Shown one piece after another: positions 16,656 to 24,458 of a stretch of DNA of 64,000 nucleotides (the stretch's first letter is position 1; each line of letters begins with the position of its first letter). The stretch is taken from NCBI RefSeq assembly GCF_021166585.1, contig NZ_JAJOZE010000003.1, positions 186,001 to 250,000 of the forward strand, written 5' to 3'. This DNA comes from Metabacillus kandeliae. GTDB lineage: Bacteria; Bacillota; Bacilli; Bacillales; Bacillaceae. Made by a program: the position numbers and the translations under genes. The notes beneath the pieces are model-generated. The model saw only the letters and a program-made list of their open reading frames with translations, was not told the origin of the DNA and made no database searches.

Positions 16656-17477
16656 TTACCCTTTGACAGCTCCGTCCGTTGCACCGGCAATAAAGAATTT
16701 CTGAAGCCAGATGAAAATTAACAGGGTAGGAATCGTTGTCAGGATTGATGCCGCACTGATCAGCTTCATGTTCGATCCGTCAAAGTTCTGAGAAAGCTCA
16801 GCAAGACCGATGGACAGGGTGTACATGCTGCTGTCGGTAGAATTAATGAGCGGCCATAAGTAATCTCCCCATGTGCCCATAAAAGTGAAGATCGCAAGCG
16901 TCACAAGCGTCGGCTTTACAAGCGGCATTGCAACCATGTACCACACTTTGAATTTATTGGCTCCATCAAGGTAAGCTGATTCTTCCAATTCTTTTGGAAT
17001 CCGTAGAAATGCCTGCCTCATTAAGAAAATCCCAAAGGCGGTTGATACTTGCATAACAACCAGTCCAACATGTGTATTCCTGAGCCCAAGCTCCCCTGCG
17101 AGCTGGAACAGCGGCGCCATATAGAGCTGAAACGGCACCATCATGGTGGAAATAATCAGTGCCAGCACTACGCTCCGTCCTTTAAAATTCATCCGGGCCA
17201 ATGGGTAGGCAGCAAGGCTGCAGAACAGCAGGTTGAGCGGAATTGCAATCACCGTCACAATGACAGTGTTGAGAAAATAGCTTCCGAAATTTGCTTTGCT
17301 GAAAGCTTGAGCAAAGTTATTAAATGTCGGCGCTGCCGGGAGCAGACTGTCATAAATTCCTTCACCGGGCGATTTCATGGCAATAAAGAAGGTAGCCAAA
17401 AACGGGCCGACTGTCAGGCAGGCTATCAGGATCATCAGCAGGTAGACAGCGAGTTTGCTTGATAGTTTCTGTTTCAT
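16656..17477 (-). CDS. CUT1 sugar ABC transporter permease, MalG type, 273 aa
   Basis: Inner-membrane permease with six predicted spans (first at about 10-30, last at about 245-262). The EAA loop at about 160-195 reads ELEESAYLDGANKFKVWYM. The C-terminal FFIAGATDGAVKG is characteristic of the second CUT1 subunit. Pairs with the gene upstream and the solute-binding protein before that. No ATPase gene is present in the operon, as is common in Bacillales, where MsmX serves many CUT1 importers. RBS AAAGGAGAAAAAGG precedes the start. Confidence 0.92.
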   Translation of the reverse strand: MKQKLSSKLAVYLLMILIACLTVGPFLATFFIAMKSPGEGIYDSLLPAAPTFNNFAQAFSKANFGSYFLNTVIVTVIAIPLNLLFCSLAAYPLARMNFKGRSVVLALIISTMMVPFQLYMAPLFQLAGELGLRNTHVGLVVMQVSTAFGIFLMRQAFLRIPKELEESAYLDGANKFKVWYMVAMPLVKPTLVTLAIFTFMGTWGDYLWPLINSTDSSMYTLSIGLAELSQNFDGSNMKLISAASILTTIPTLLIFIWLQKFFIAGATDGAVKG

Positions 17478-17495
17478 CCTTTTTCTCCTTTCCTG

Positions 17496-18443
17496 TTAGG
17501 CGCGCAGGTCATCTTCACGCTTGCTTGTCAGCTTCATTTGCAGGAGTGAAGCAGCAATGGCGAGTATGAGAAGCACCAATCCTGCTGCTGATGCTGTTGA
17601 GACATGCAGGCTCTTAAACTTATCAAAAATATACATTACAAGAGTGAGCGTCGCTCCGGATGGGCCTCCTCCTGTTGTCAGCTGAATTTCCTCAAACACC
17701 TTCATCCCGGCAATGATCGTCATGACCGATACAAGCGTGACAGACGGGACAAGCATCGGAACCGTAATCCGGCGGAACTGCTGAAAAACGGAAGCTCCGT
17801 CAATGCTGGCAGATTCGTAGACATCCTTTGGAATCGATTGCAGGCCTGCGAGGTAAATGATCATGTAATAGCCAAGCCCTTTCCAGACCGTAATAAAAGC
17901 CACGGCAGCGAGAGCAGTTGACGACTGCACCAATAGGTTTGTCGGTGAATGAAAGATTCCAAGCTTCACAAAGAGCGCAGAAATCATTCCGCTCTGTGAA
18001 TAAAGCATCTTCCACATAAGCGCTGCCACAACCATCGGGGAAATGACCGGCAGATAGTACAAGATTCGGAAGGTGGAAACCCCGCGAAGCTTCTGGTTCA
18101 CCAGAACCGCGAGAATCATAGGAAGAAAAACGTTCAGCGGCAGAACGATGACGAGAAACACGAGGGTGTTGATTAATGCGAGCCAAAACTTATCATCGGT
18201 GAAAATTTCTTTAAAATTATCCAACCCGGCAAAATCGCCTGTACCGGCAATAATTTTGTAATCAAGAAAGCTCCACTGAAAGGATTGCAGGATCGGCACA
18301 ACCAGGAAGATTCCGAGAATCAGAATCGACGGAAGCAAAAACAGCCAGGGGGTGACGCTTGTCATCAGGCCTTTCTTTCGCTTCGGCACACTTTCAGTTT
18401 TAGCTTTGACTCTAGCTGGAATGATGGCGGGTTCTCTGTTCAT
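17496..18443 (-). CDS. CUT1 sugar ABC transporter permease, MalF type, 315 aa
   Basis: First permease of the importer. The ATG at 18443 follows AAAGGAGA by 8 bases; the frame extends upstream towards the GC-rich repeat but without a start signal. A basic cytoplasmic tail (VPKRKKG) precedes six predicted spans. The EAA loop has YESASIDGASVFQQFRRI. The C-terminus ends KLTSKRED without a large extension. Transcription from the solute-binding protein promoter must cross a terminator and a GC-rich repeat to reach this gene. Confidence 0.92.
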   Translation of the reverse strand: MNREPAIIPARVKAKTESVPKRKKGLMTSVTPWLFLLPSILILGIFLVVPILQSFQWSFLDYKIIAGTGDFAGLDNFKEIFTDDKFWLALINTLVFLVIVLPLNVFLPMILAVLVNQKLRGVSTFRILYYLPVISPMVVAALMWKMLYSQSGMISALFVKLGIFHSPTNLLVQSSTALAAVAFITVWKGLGYYMIIYLAGLQSIPKDVYESASIDGASVFQQFRRITVPMLVPSVTLVSVMTIIAGMKVFEEIQLTTGGGPSGATLTLVMYIFDKFKSLHVSTASAAGLVLLILAIAASLLQMKLTSKREDDLRA

Positions 18444-18544
18444 GTGGATTCTCCTTTCTAGAAAAACGCAAGCGCATTGAACAGCCTTAGGCAGCTGTAC
18501 CGAGAAGTTAAACTGGGTGAAATTTAAGACTCTCTTATTTTTCA

Positions 18545-18737
18545 AAAGGCTCTGTTAAAGAAGAATATTGAATTTTCCACACCTGTTGATTGGAGTGGCA
18601 GGCGGGAGACTCCTGCGGGAGCAGCGGGACAGGTGAGACCCCACAGGCGCCAGAGCGCCGAGGAGGCTCACCGCCCGCCCCGCGGAAAGCGGACGCCTGA
18701 GTACTGCAATCAACAGCCAAATTTAAGAGAGCCTTTC
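18545..18737. repeat. GC-rich dispersed palindromic element, copy 1
   Basis: The core 18583-18716 contains GGCGGGAGACTCCTGCGGGA, GGACAGGTGAGACC, GCGCCGAGGAGGCTCACCG and CCCGCGGAAAGCGGACGCC, flanked by TGTTGATT and AATCAACA. Outer ends AAAGGCTCT and AGAGCCTTT form an inverted repeat. A second copy in opposite orientation is at 24135-24325. This resembles a short non-coding repeat found in many Bacillaceae genomes (recalled, not searched). It lies inside the ABC operon, filling the 344-base gap between the binding-protein and permease genes. Confidence 0.85.
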
Positions 18738-18775
18738 AAAAAAGGAGACTAGCTTTCTAGTTAACAGCTAGTCTC
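18736..18775 (-). terminator. Intercistronic intrinsic terminator between binding protein and permease
   Basis: GAGACTAGCT (18745-18754) pairs with AGCTAGTCTC (18766-18775); on the minus strand the hairpin is followed by CCTTTTTT. Placed 13 bases after the solute-binding protein stop, it should cut transcription into the downstream permeases. Confidence 0.85.
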
Positions 18776-18787
18776 TTGTTTCCTTTG

Positions 18788-20104
18788 TTAGAACGTGACC
18801 TTTTCGCCTGATTTTTCAAAGGATTTGTTCCATTCGGAAGCAAGCTCCTTCACTGCTTCCTCAGGAGTCAGTTTGCCTTGGAGATTTTTCACAAAAATAT
18901 CCTTTGTCGAGCTTCTGAGATCCGCACTGTTTTCAGTTGGCGGGACAAGAACTTTCGCACGTTCAAGGGACTTGGAAGCCTCAAGCATGCCTGTAGCCTT
19001 TGGTGAGTCGCCAGGATTGCTGAAGTACTTATCTTCTAATGACTTCTTAGTCGCTGGAAGAACAGTGCCGGCTGTTTTGGCAAATTCAAGCTGGTTTTCG
19101 GCATTTGTCACGTATTCAGCAAGCTCAACAGCTGCCTCTTTGTTCTTTGTTTTAGCTGGTACGGCAAAGTTCATCACTGCTACGTTTACAGGAGCATCTT
19201 CTTTTTCAAGCGGCTGCCCTGCTTTGGATTCTTTGTACACTGCAGGCGCCCCGGATTCTACCGGTCCAAGGAACGTTACTCCTCCTTCAAGGAAGGCAAT
19301 ATTTCCTGACATGTACAGCTGCTGGCCTGTATTTAAAGATCCCTCTGCAGCTTCCTGCGGGATGATGCCTTCTTTATACATTTTTTGAGTAGCAGCAAAA
19401 TAGTCGAGGATCGCTTGGTTGTTCTCAAACTGAGCTTTGCCATCCTTTACGATTGGTTCTCCTTTTGCCAATGAAACCATTTTTTCCATGATCGTATTGC
19501 CATCATTCACAACAGGATAGTAAGAAGGCTTGCCAGTTGCTTCCTTCACTTTTTTCGCTGTTTCATAAAGGCCTGCTGTGTCCTGAGGCAGTTCTTTTAC
19601 GCCGGCTTTGTCAAAGCTCGCACTGTTGTACCAGGAAACCGTCGTTGTCAGGTACCAAGGAAGGGCATAAAGCTTGCCGTCGTACATACCGGAATTGAAA
19701 GGTCCATCGACATAGGATTTTTTCACATCGTCTTTGACCATATCAGAGAGATCCAGCAGCCCGCCTTGCGCGGCAATGTTGGACATGTAATGCGGATTCA
19801 GGTTGACCACATCAGGTGTGTCGCTGCCTGTCAGGGAAGTGAGTACCTTTTGCTCCATCTGATCCTGCGGAATATCCTGAATCACTACATCCACTTTTGG
19901 ATGAAGCTTTTCAAAATTCTTCTCCAGCTTCTTGAAATATGTATCGAACGGTTCCCCTTTGAGTGAAGCTGTCCACATCGTGACTTTCCCTGAGATTTCC
20001 CCGCTCCCGGAAGCCTCTTTCGTACTGCTGCTGCACGCGCCAAGACTCATTGTCAGCGCAGCAGCCATCGTCCCTGCAGCCAATGTTTTTGTTAGCTTTT
20101 TCAT
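18788..20104 (-). CDS. Carbohydrate ABC transporter solute-binding lipoprotein, 438 aa
   Basis: Family-1 extracellular binding protein. Signal peptide with lipobox SLGAC places the lipid-modified cysteine at C24, followed by a serine-rich linker. Mature motifs include KVTMWTASLKGEPFDTY, TPDVVNLNPHYMSN and YALPWYLTTTVSWYNS, typical of CUT1 binding proteins. First gene of the mannoside-type operon, with promoter, cre box and palindrome upstream, and terminator downstream. Ligand not readable; the following genes suggest a mannose-containing oligosaccharide. Confidence 0.93.
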   Translation of the reverse strand: MKKLTKTLAAGTMAAALTMSLGACSSSTKEASGSGEISGKVTMWTASLKGEPFDTYFKKLEKNFEKLHPKVDVVIQDIPQDQMEQKVLTSLTGSDTPDVVNLNPHYMSNIAAQGGLLDLSDMVKDDVKKSYVDGPFNSGMYDGKLYALPWYLTTTVSWYNSASFDKAGVKELPQDTAGLYETAKKVKEATGKPSYYPVVNDGNTIMEKMVSLAKGEPIVKDGKAQFENNQAILDYFAATQKMYKEGIIPQEAAEGSLNTGQQLYMSGNIAFLEGGVTFLGPVESGAPAVYKESKAGQPLEKEDAPVNVAVMNFAVPAKTKNKEAAVELAEYVTNAENQLEFAKTAGTVLPATKKSLEDKYFSNPGDSPKATGMLEASKSLERAKVLVPPTENSADLRSSTKDIFVKNLQGKLTPEEAVKELASEWNKSFEKSGEKVTF

Positions 20105-20121
20105 ACTATTTCCCCCTTTGT

Positions 20122-20136
20122 TTGAAAGCGTTTACT
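20122..20136 (-). promoter_or_regulatory. cre box (CcpA) upstream of binding-protein gene
   Basis: TTGAAAGCGTTTACT on the plus strand matches the WTGNAANCGNWNNCW consensus at every defined position. It lies about 11-25 bases downstream of the predicted start site, a position from which CcpA blocks elongation. Confidence 0.85.
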
Positions 20137-20153
20137 ACTTTTTGCTTACTTTC

Positions 20154-20182
20154 ATCATACTCGCGCGCACGCCTGATTACAA
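20154..20182 (-). promoter_or_regulatory. SigA-type promoter of the mannoside operon
   Basis: On the minus strand TTGTAA (20177-20182) and TATGAT (20154-20159) are separated by 17 bp. Start of transcription would be near 20147, about 43 bases before the binding-protein ATG. Confidence 0.65.
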
Positions 20183-20187
20183 TCCTT

Positions 20188-20206
20188 TTGTAAAATTATT
20201 TTACAA
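20188..20206. promoter_or_regulatory. Perfect 19-bp palindrome, candidate operator
   Basis: TTGTAAAATTATTTTACAA is fully symmetrical around its centre. It ends 5 bp from the -35 box of the operon promoter. The TGTAA/TTACA arms resemble those of HexR, an RpiR-family regulator. A binding site for the operon's own ROK-RpiR fusion is therefore plausible but unproven. Confidence 0.5.
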
Positions 20207-20273
20207 CTTTTTTGATTTATGAAAATTAATTTCTTTTAGACTTGCCGAAGGATCAGAGAACTCTCTTCTTATG

Positions 20274-20302
20274 AAAAAAAGCGGATATGAATCTATCCGC
20301 TT
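20274..20302 (-). terminator. Intrinsic terminator of GHL10 gene
   Basis: AAGCGGATA (20279-20287) pairs with TATCCGCTT (20294-20302); the preceding A-run reads as T on the minus strand. It ends 9 bases downstream of the gene's stop. Confidence 0.8.
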
Positions 20303-20310
20303 CTCTGTTC

Positions 20311-22668
20311 TTACTGTTGATGATTGATGTAATAGCTGACCCACTTTTGGGCTTCTTTCAATTCATTCTTCATCCGTTCTCCAACGGTTTTATCCAGTTG
20401 ATTCTTGTCCATCATCTGCTGAATGCCGCTGTCTGCTGCCTGGAATACTTTGCTGCTCTTTTCAGGGTGAATTCTGACAGAGGCAGAAAGGGCTCCGAGC
20501 AGCACCTTTAACTTGGCTCCTTCTTTCTTTTTGACAGCTCCCTGTTTCATATAAATTTCTGATACATTCTGTTTCATTTTGCTGAACAGGGCGACAGAGG
20601 CGCCAATCGGATTTTCACCAGGGTTAACCGCTTTTTCCCTCCAAGGACCTTTGCCGAGCGCATCAACGGACGGGGCACTTGCTTGTCCGAAGGCGAACAT
20701 GTTCACGCCTTCTGTATCATATTTAGCTGACATGACATCACTGACTGCTGCCATCTCGCTTAGATGGTGATAGAAGGAGTAAATGCCTGTATAGTACATC
20801 GTTCCTTCAGGCATCAGCTTTTTGCTGTCCTGCACGGTTTTTTGGATGCTGTTGAAGTCATGGCCGTAGGCTTGCGGAATCACACCATCGATATCATCCT
20901 TCCAATCGGCAATGCGGCCAGCTTCTGCTCCAGGCTCAGGCGTTGCTGTGATCATAAATGTTTTATCAATGGCCTTTGACTGGGTGTGAAGCTTATCGAC
21001 GAATTGGTTTTCCTTAGTGAGAAGCCATTCTGACCAGTGGTTCCACTGCTCTGCATCCTTAACAGGATCCAGTGTGTACGGGTCAACTCCGTTTTCTGAC
21101 TGATACATGCTTCGAAGGGTTTGGCTGAAGCCATAGCTCTTGTCAGGCGTCTGATTAGGATAGCGCATGTAGTCGATGTCGAGCCCTTTAATATCATAGC
21201 TTTGCTGCATTTCCTTGTAGATGGACAGCATAAATTCCTGTACCTTTGGCTGAGCTATATCAAGCCAGTAATATTTGCTTGAAGAATCCGGCATTGGTTT
21301 ACCAGAATCATTTTGACGCTGAACAGCTGCCCATTCCGGATACTTAGAGAGCTCCGGCGGCATGCCAAGACTGCTTTCGCCGACCATAAAGCCGTCTGTC
21401 CAGGCTTGAATGGAAATGCCGCGCTTTTTCGCTTCTTTGATGTATGCCTTCAGCAGATCATTTCCATATGGGCCGTAATTGGCGTTCTGAAAACGGGGAT
21501 GCTGCGCGGGAAGTCCGTAAGCCTGCATCGTTTTGCTTGGAAAAACCGTGTAGCCGTGAAACGTTGTTTCTAAGTAAACTGAATTGAATCCTGCCTTTTC
21601 CATCCGGTCCAGCACCTGCTTGACTCCGTCAAGCGTGGTTTCTTCCGGACGGTACCAAATGGCCCGCTGTTCTGCTGGATTAGATGGGAGAGAATAGTAG
21701 TACGCATCATAGGCAGCTTGTGTTGCCTGTCTTGTCAGGTCGAGTCCTTTTACCGGATCGGCTTCATTCTTTACCTGTGAGAGAAGATCCTCCGCTTTTT
21801 TCAGGGAGGCTGAAGCTTGATCTGCTGCCACATCAAGATATTCCTTCTTGGCTTTTTCGATAGAGGCTTTTGCCTGGTCGATGGCCTGCTTGCTCTGGAA
21901 CGCAAAGCTGTCCACATCCTGAGTGATTTTCACAAGTCCTTTTTCGTCAAATGTTACTTTGGCTCCAATAATGGAATTCGCTGAAATCCATGACGAAGCA
22001 ATGCCATGGCCGCTGACGACAAATCCATTCTTCGGAATAGCCGAGCCTCCGCCGCCAAGCTTTGTCACATAGCCATTTTCCACCGTTATTTCATAACCGT
22101 ACGGATTGGTTTTTGTCGTGCTGCCAAAAGCCGGTGTGTACACAATCAGCTGGTCAGGACCTCTATATCCGTCGAAAGGGGCTCCTGCAGGATTGCTGGC
22201 TTTGGTTGGATCGACCGCGTTTGCTGTCATTTCAGAAGATTTTTCAACCGGTTCGTAAACGGTGACTGTTTCGCCGTCTTTCAGCTGGCTGATAAAGTCA
22301 GCTGGCGCACCCGGAGCACTGCCAGTAGAAAGAACTAGCCCGTTCTCAGGAATCGCAGAATCGCCGTCCCCGTGCTTCACTACCTTGTACTGATTCAGAC
22401 CGATTTTCTCCAGCACAGCCTCTTTGCTGCCTTTTTGGGTTTCAGTGTAGTAGCTGAAGGAGTCATTAAAGAGAATGGTTTTGCCGCTGTTAGCGAGCTG
22501 ATTCGTTCCATTGACGGCGATGCTGTCACCGGACTCGTCCTTTACTGTCAGGACATTGTAGGGACCAGTTTTTGTTTCAGCCGATGCGATACCTGCCGTG
22601 CCAAAAGAAGAGAGTACCAGAGCAGATGCTAGAATAGAGCTTGGTAAAACGCGTAATTTGGGGCTCAT
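20311..22668 (-). CDS. Secreted GHL10 (DUF187)-type glycosyl hydrolase, 785 aa
   Basis: A signal peptide (about 1-30, ending GIASA) is followed by two similar beta-rich segments, ~35-140 and ~165-255, each containing a GDSAIPENG/GSAIPKNG motif. A predicted coiled coil covers ~255-320. The TIM-barrel GHL10 domain spans ~335-640 with RAIWYRPEE, AWTDGFMVG and KGLDIDYMRYPNQ. A helical tail follows. Family relatives act on cell-wall or exopolysaccharide glycans. No LPXTG or S-layer repeat seen, so probably released. It has its own promoter with a cre box, so it is likely co-regulated with the mannoside operon. Confidence 0.85.
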   Translation of the reverse strand: MSPKLRVLPSSILASALVLSSFGTAGIASAETKTGPYNVLTVKDESGDSIAVNGTNQLANSGKTILFNDSFSYYTETQKGSKEAVLEKIGLNQYKVVKHGDGDSAIPENGLVLSTGSAPGAPADFISQLKDGETVTVYEPVEKSSEMTANAVDPTKASNPAGAPFDGYRGPDQLIVYTPAFGSTTKTNPYGYEITVENGYVTKLGGGGSAIPKNGFVVSGHGIASSWISANSIIGAKVTFDEKGLVKITQDVDSFAFQSKQAIDQAKASIEKAKKEYLDVAADQASASLKKAEDLLSQVKNEADPVKGLDLTRQATQAAYDAYYYSLPSNPAEQRAIWYRPEETTLDGVKQVLDRMEKAGFNSVYLETTFHGYTVFPSKTMQAYGLPAQHPRFQNANYGPYGNDLLKAYIKEAKKRGISIQAWTDGFMVGESSLGMPPELSKYPEWAAVQRQNDSGKPMPDSSSKYYWLDIAQPKVQEFMLSIYKEMQQSYDIKGLDIDYMRYPNQTPDKSYGFSQTLRSMYQSENGVDPYTLDPVKDAEQWNHWSEWLLTKENQFVDKLHTQSKAIDKTFMITATPEPGAEAGRIADWKDDIDGVIPQAYGHDFNSIQKTVQDSKKLMPEGTMYYTGIYSFYHHLSEMAAVSDVMSAKYDTEGVNMFAFGQASAPSVDALGKGPWREKAVNPGENPIGASVALFSKMKQNVSEIYMKQGAVKKKEGAKLKVLLGALSASVRIHPEKSSKVFQAADSGIQQMMDKNQLDKTVGERMKNELKEAQKWVSYYINHQQ

Positions 22669-22695
22669 GCTTTAATCTCCTTTTTCTTCTTAATT

Positions 22696-22710
22696 TGATA
22701 GCGCTTTCAA
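22696..22710 (-). promoter_or_regulatory. cre box at the GHL10 promoter
   Basis: On the minus strand TTGAAAGCGCTATCA matches the cre consensus at every defined position. It overlaps the predicted transcription start. Confidence 0.85.
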
Positions 22711-22716
22711 TTACCA

Positions 22717-22745
22717 ACTATAACGCCTCCTTTTTCTTTTCTCAA
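22717..22745 (-). promoter_or_regulatory. SigA-type promoter of GHL10 gene
   Basis: Minus-strand TTGAGA (22740-22745), 17-bp spacer, TATAGT (22717-22722). Start expected near 22710, inside the cre box. About 40 bp further upstream is a near-palindrome ATGAAATTTATTTTCAT (22782-22798), which could be an operator. Confidence 0.65.
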
Positions 22746-22810
22746 GAATTTTCTGAAATTATTTTTATTTATTTTTTTATAATGAAATTTATTTTCATAG
22801 TGCTGCGTGC

Positions 22811-22838
22811 AAAAAAAAGACAGCTCATTGAGCTGTTT
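22811..22838 (-). terminator. Terminator overlapping the stop of the first DUF218 gene
   Basis: ACAGCTC (22820-22826) and GAGCTGT (22830-22836) form a hairpin with a 3-base loop. On the minus strand it is followed by eight T. The stem contains the gene's stop codon. Confidence 0.8.
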
Positions 22839-23418
22839 GACCCGGTTCCATTCCGTCCGGCAAATCGATAAAATCATAAAGGCCCAGCATATATCCTGTC
22901 AGCCGGATATACTCAGAAACCGTATGGCTGACCTCTCTCGGATTTTTATACCAGGGAACAGGGCTGTTATAAAGCGCTGAAACATAGGTCAGCCTGATGC
23001 CGCTGTTTTTGTATACCCTGTCATACGCAAGCTTTGATCTTCTCATGTGGTAATCAGAGGTGACCACAATCGCGCTCTTAAAGCCGTATTTTTCGGCGAG
23101 CTGCTTTGTGTAAACCGCATTGGTGTAGGTGCTCGTTGCTTTTTGCTCAAACAGCAGGTTTTCCGGGCTAATGTCCTTTTGCAGCTGTTGCTTGCTTGAG
23201 ACTTCAAGGCCGAGCGGTGTGGAGAGCATCACATATTTGGCATAGCCTTCCTTGTACAGCTCCATCCCTTTTTCCAGTCTGCCGCCGTCTCCGCTTAAGA
23301 TCATGATCACATCAGATTTTACGGGTTTTTCATTTATCACAAGCAGCTGCCTGCTGAAAACAGCGAAAACCGCCAGCGCCAGCAGGAGCGTTCCTATTCC
23401 AATCAGTATTTTTCGCAT
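22825..23418 (-). CDS. DUF218/YdcF-like membrane-anchored protein, 197 aa
   Basis: The N-terminal anchor (residues 3-25, ILIGIGTLLLALAVFAVF) is followed by a DUF218 domain: KSDVIMILSGDGGRLEKG, YVMLSTPLG and SAIVVTSDYHMRRSKL. The ATG at 23418 has a modest AAAGGCGCGG upstream; the longer frame reaches into the neighbouring gene. DUF218 proteins (SanA, ElyC, YdcF) are linked to envelope integrity and polyisoprenyl-glycan metabolism, but no reaction is established for this branch. Clearly paralogous to the next gene upstream. Confidence 0.85.
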   Translation of the reverse strand: MRKILIGIGTLLLALAVFAVFSRQLLVINEKPVKSDVIMILSGDGGRLEKGMELYKEGYAKYVMLSTPLGLEVSSKQQLQKDISPENLLFEQKATSTYTNAVYTKQLAEKYGFKSAIVVTSDYHMRRSKLAYDRVYKNSGIRLTYVSALYNSPVPWYKNPREVSHTVSEYIRLTGYMLGLYDFIDLPDGMEPGQTAQ

Positions 23419-23483
23419 GTTCACCGCGCCTTTGTTATTACGTCTTTGCTCATTATACCGTAAAGTTCCATTATTTAGGCAAA

Positions 23484-23521
23484 AGAAAAAGACGCCTGCA
23501 GCCTTTTTTGCTGAAGCGCCT
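23484..23521 (-). terminator. Probable terminator between the two DUF218 genes
   Basis: Stem of GCG plus CAGC with an internal loop, followed on the minus strand by TCTTTTTCTTTTG. Imperfect stem, so termination may be partial. Confidence 0.45.
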
Positions 23522-24109
23522 TTAATCTGCTTTTGCCTGATTATCAACCGATTTGTACAATTCGAAATAGTAGCCTACGAGCTTGACGTATTCTGAAAGA
23601 GTGACTTTCACTTCCAGTCCGTCCATAAACCACGGCTGCTTATGATCTTTCGTTGAAGAAACATACGTCAGATTCATGCCTGTGTCTTTGTAAACTCTGT
23701 CAAAGACAAGCTTTGTGCGCCTGATATGATAGTCAGAAGAAACAACAATCGCACTTTTGAAATGATGCTTCATGGCAAGCTGCTTTGTGTAGGTCGCGTT
23801 TGTATAAGTCGTCGAAGCATGATTTTCCATAATAAAGTTGTCTTTCGGCACTTCTTTTCTCAGGTGGTCTTTCAGCTTGCTTTCAAAGCCTACAGGTGTT
23901 GAAAGCATAATGCTTTTTGCATAGCCCTTTTCATAAAGAGAAATGGCTTTTTCCAGGCGTCCTCTGTCACCGCTTAACACGATGATGACATCCGATTTTT
24001 TCGGATGCTGTCCTGAATCAAGAACTGACCGGCTAAGAAGAAACGCGGCGGCCAGTACCAATGCTGCAAAAAAGATCAATAGAAATGTCCGCTTTAATTT
24101 CCGAACCAC
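23522..24109 (-). CDS. DUF218/YdcF-like membrane-anchored protein, 195 aa (paralog)
   Basis: Same architecture as the downstream copy: an N-terminal membrane anchor (about 8-27), then KKSDVIIVLSGDRGRLEKA, SIMLSTPVGFE and SAIVVSSDYHIRRTKLVF. Starts with GTG at 24109, with AAAGGAACGG upstream. By eye the two proteins match at about half of their positions, indicating an old tandem duplication. Location within the glycan island suggests an envelope or sugar-related role, which remains inference. Confidence 0.85.
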   Translation of the reverse strand: MVRKLKRTFLLIFFAALVLAAAFLLSRSVLDSGQHPKKSDVIIVLSGDRGRLEKAISLYEKGYAKSIMLSTPVGFESKLKDHLRKEVPKDNFIMENHASTTYTNATYTKQLAMKHHFKSAIVVSSDYHIRRTKLVFDRVYKDTGMNLTYVSSTKDHKQPWFMDGLEVKVTLSEYVKLVGYYFELYKSVDNQAKAD

Positions 24110-24134
24110 AGTTTCACCGTTCCTTTGCCATTCT

Positions 24135-24325
24135 GATCAAAAGCTCTGTTAATATTGGCTGTTGATTTCCGTTTCAGGAGTCCGCTTTCCGCGGGGCGGG
24201 CGCCTGAGCCTCCTTGCACCATAGCGCCTCCGGGATCTCACCTGTCCCGCTGCTCCCGCAGGAGTCTCCCGCCTGGGACGTAGATCAACAGAAGCGCAAA
24301 AATTAGCATTCTTCTCTAACACAGC
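24135..24325. repeat. GC-rich dispersed palindromic element, copy 2 (inverted)
   Basis: The core 24162-24296 carries GGAGTCCGCTTTCCGCGGGG, GGCGCCTGAGCCTCC, ATCTCACCTGTCCCGCTG and GCAGGAGTCTCCCGCC, the reverse complement of copy 1, with GTTGATTT and ATCAACA borders. Outer sequence includes AGCTCTGTTAATATTGGC and TTCTTCTCTAACACAGCC. Together with the terminator after the AraC gene it fills the gene-free 24110-24458. Confidence 0.85.
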
Positions 24326-24332
24326 CAAAAAG

Positions 24333-24370
24333 AAAAACACACTTCCTGTATAAGGAAAGCTGTGTCTTTT
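24333..24370 (-). terminator. Intrinsic terminator of araC-type gene
   Basis: On the minus strand ACACAGCTTTCCT pairs with AGGAAGTGTGT (small bulge) over the loop TATAC and is followed by TTTTTCTTTTT. Confidence 0.75.
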
Positions 24371-24458
24371 ATCTTCTTCTATTATTGCATCTAACCCTTC
24401 AAAAAAACAGAAAAAAATCAGCTGATCTCACAAGAAAATATACCCAAGTTTTTCCTTC

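Noticed and set aside
18535-18720. Minus-strand 61-aa ORF across the GC-rich element
   Set aside because: It is the translation of the non-coding palindromic repeat; not conserved in frame in copy 2.
24149-24340. Minus-strand 63-aa ORF
   Set aside because: Same reason: lies over the second repeat copy.
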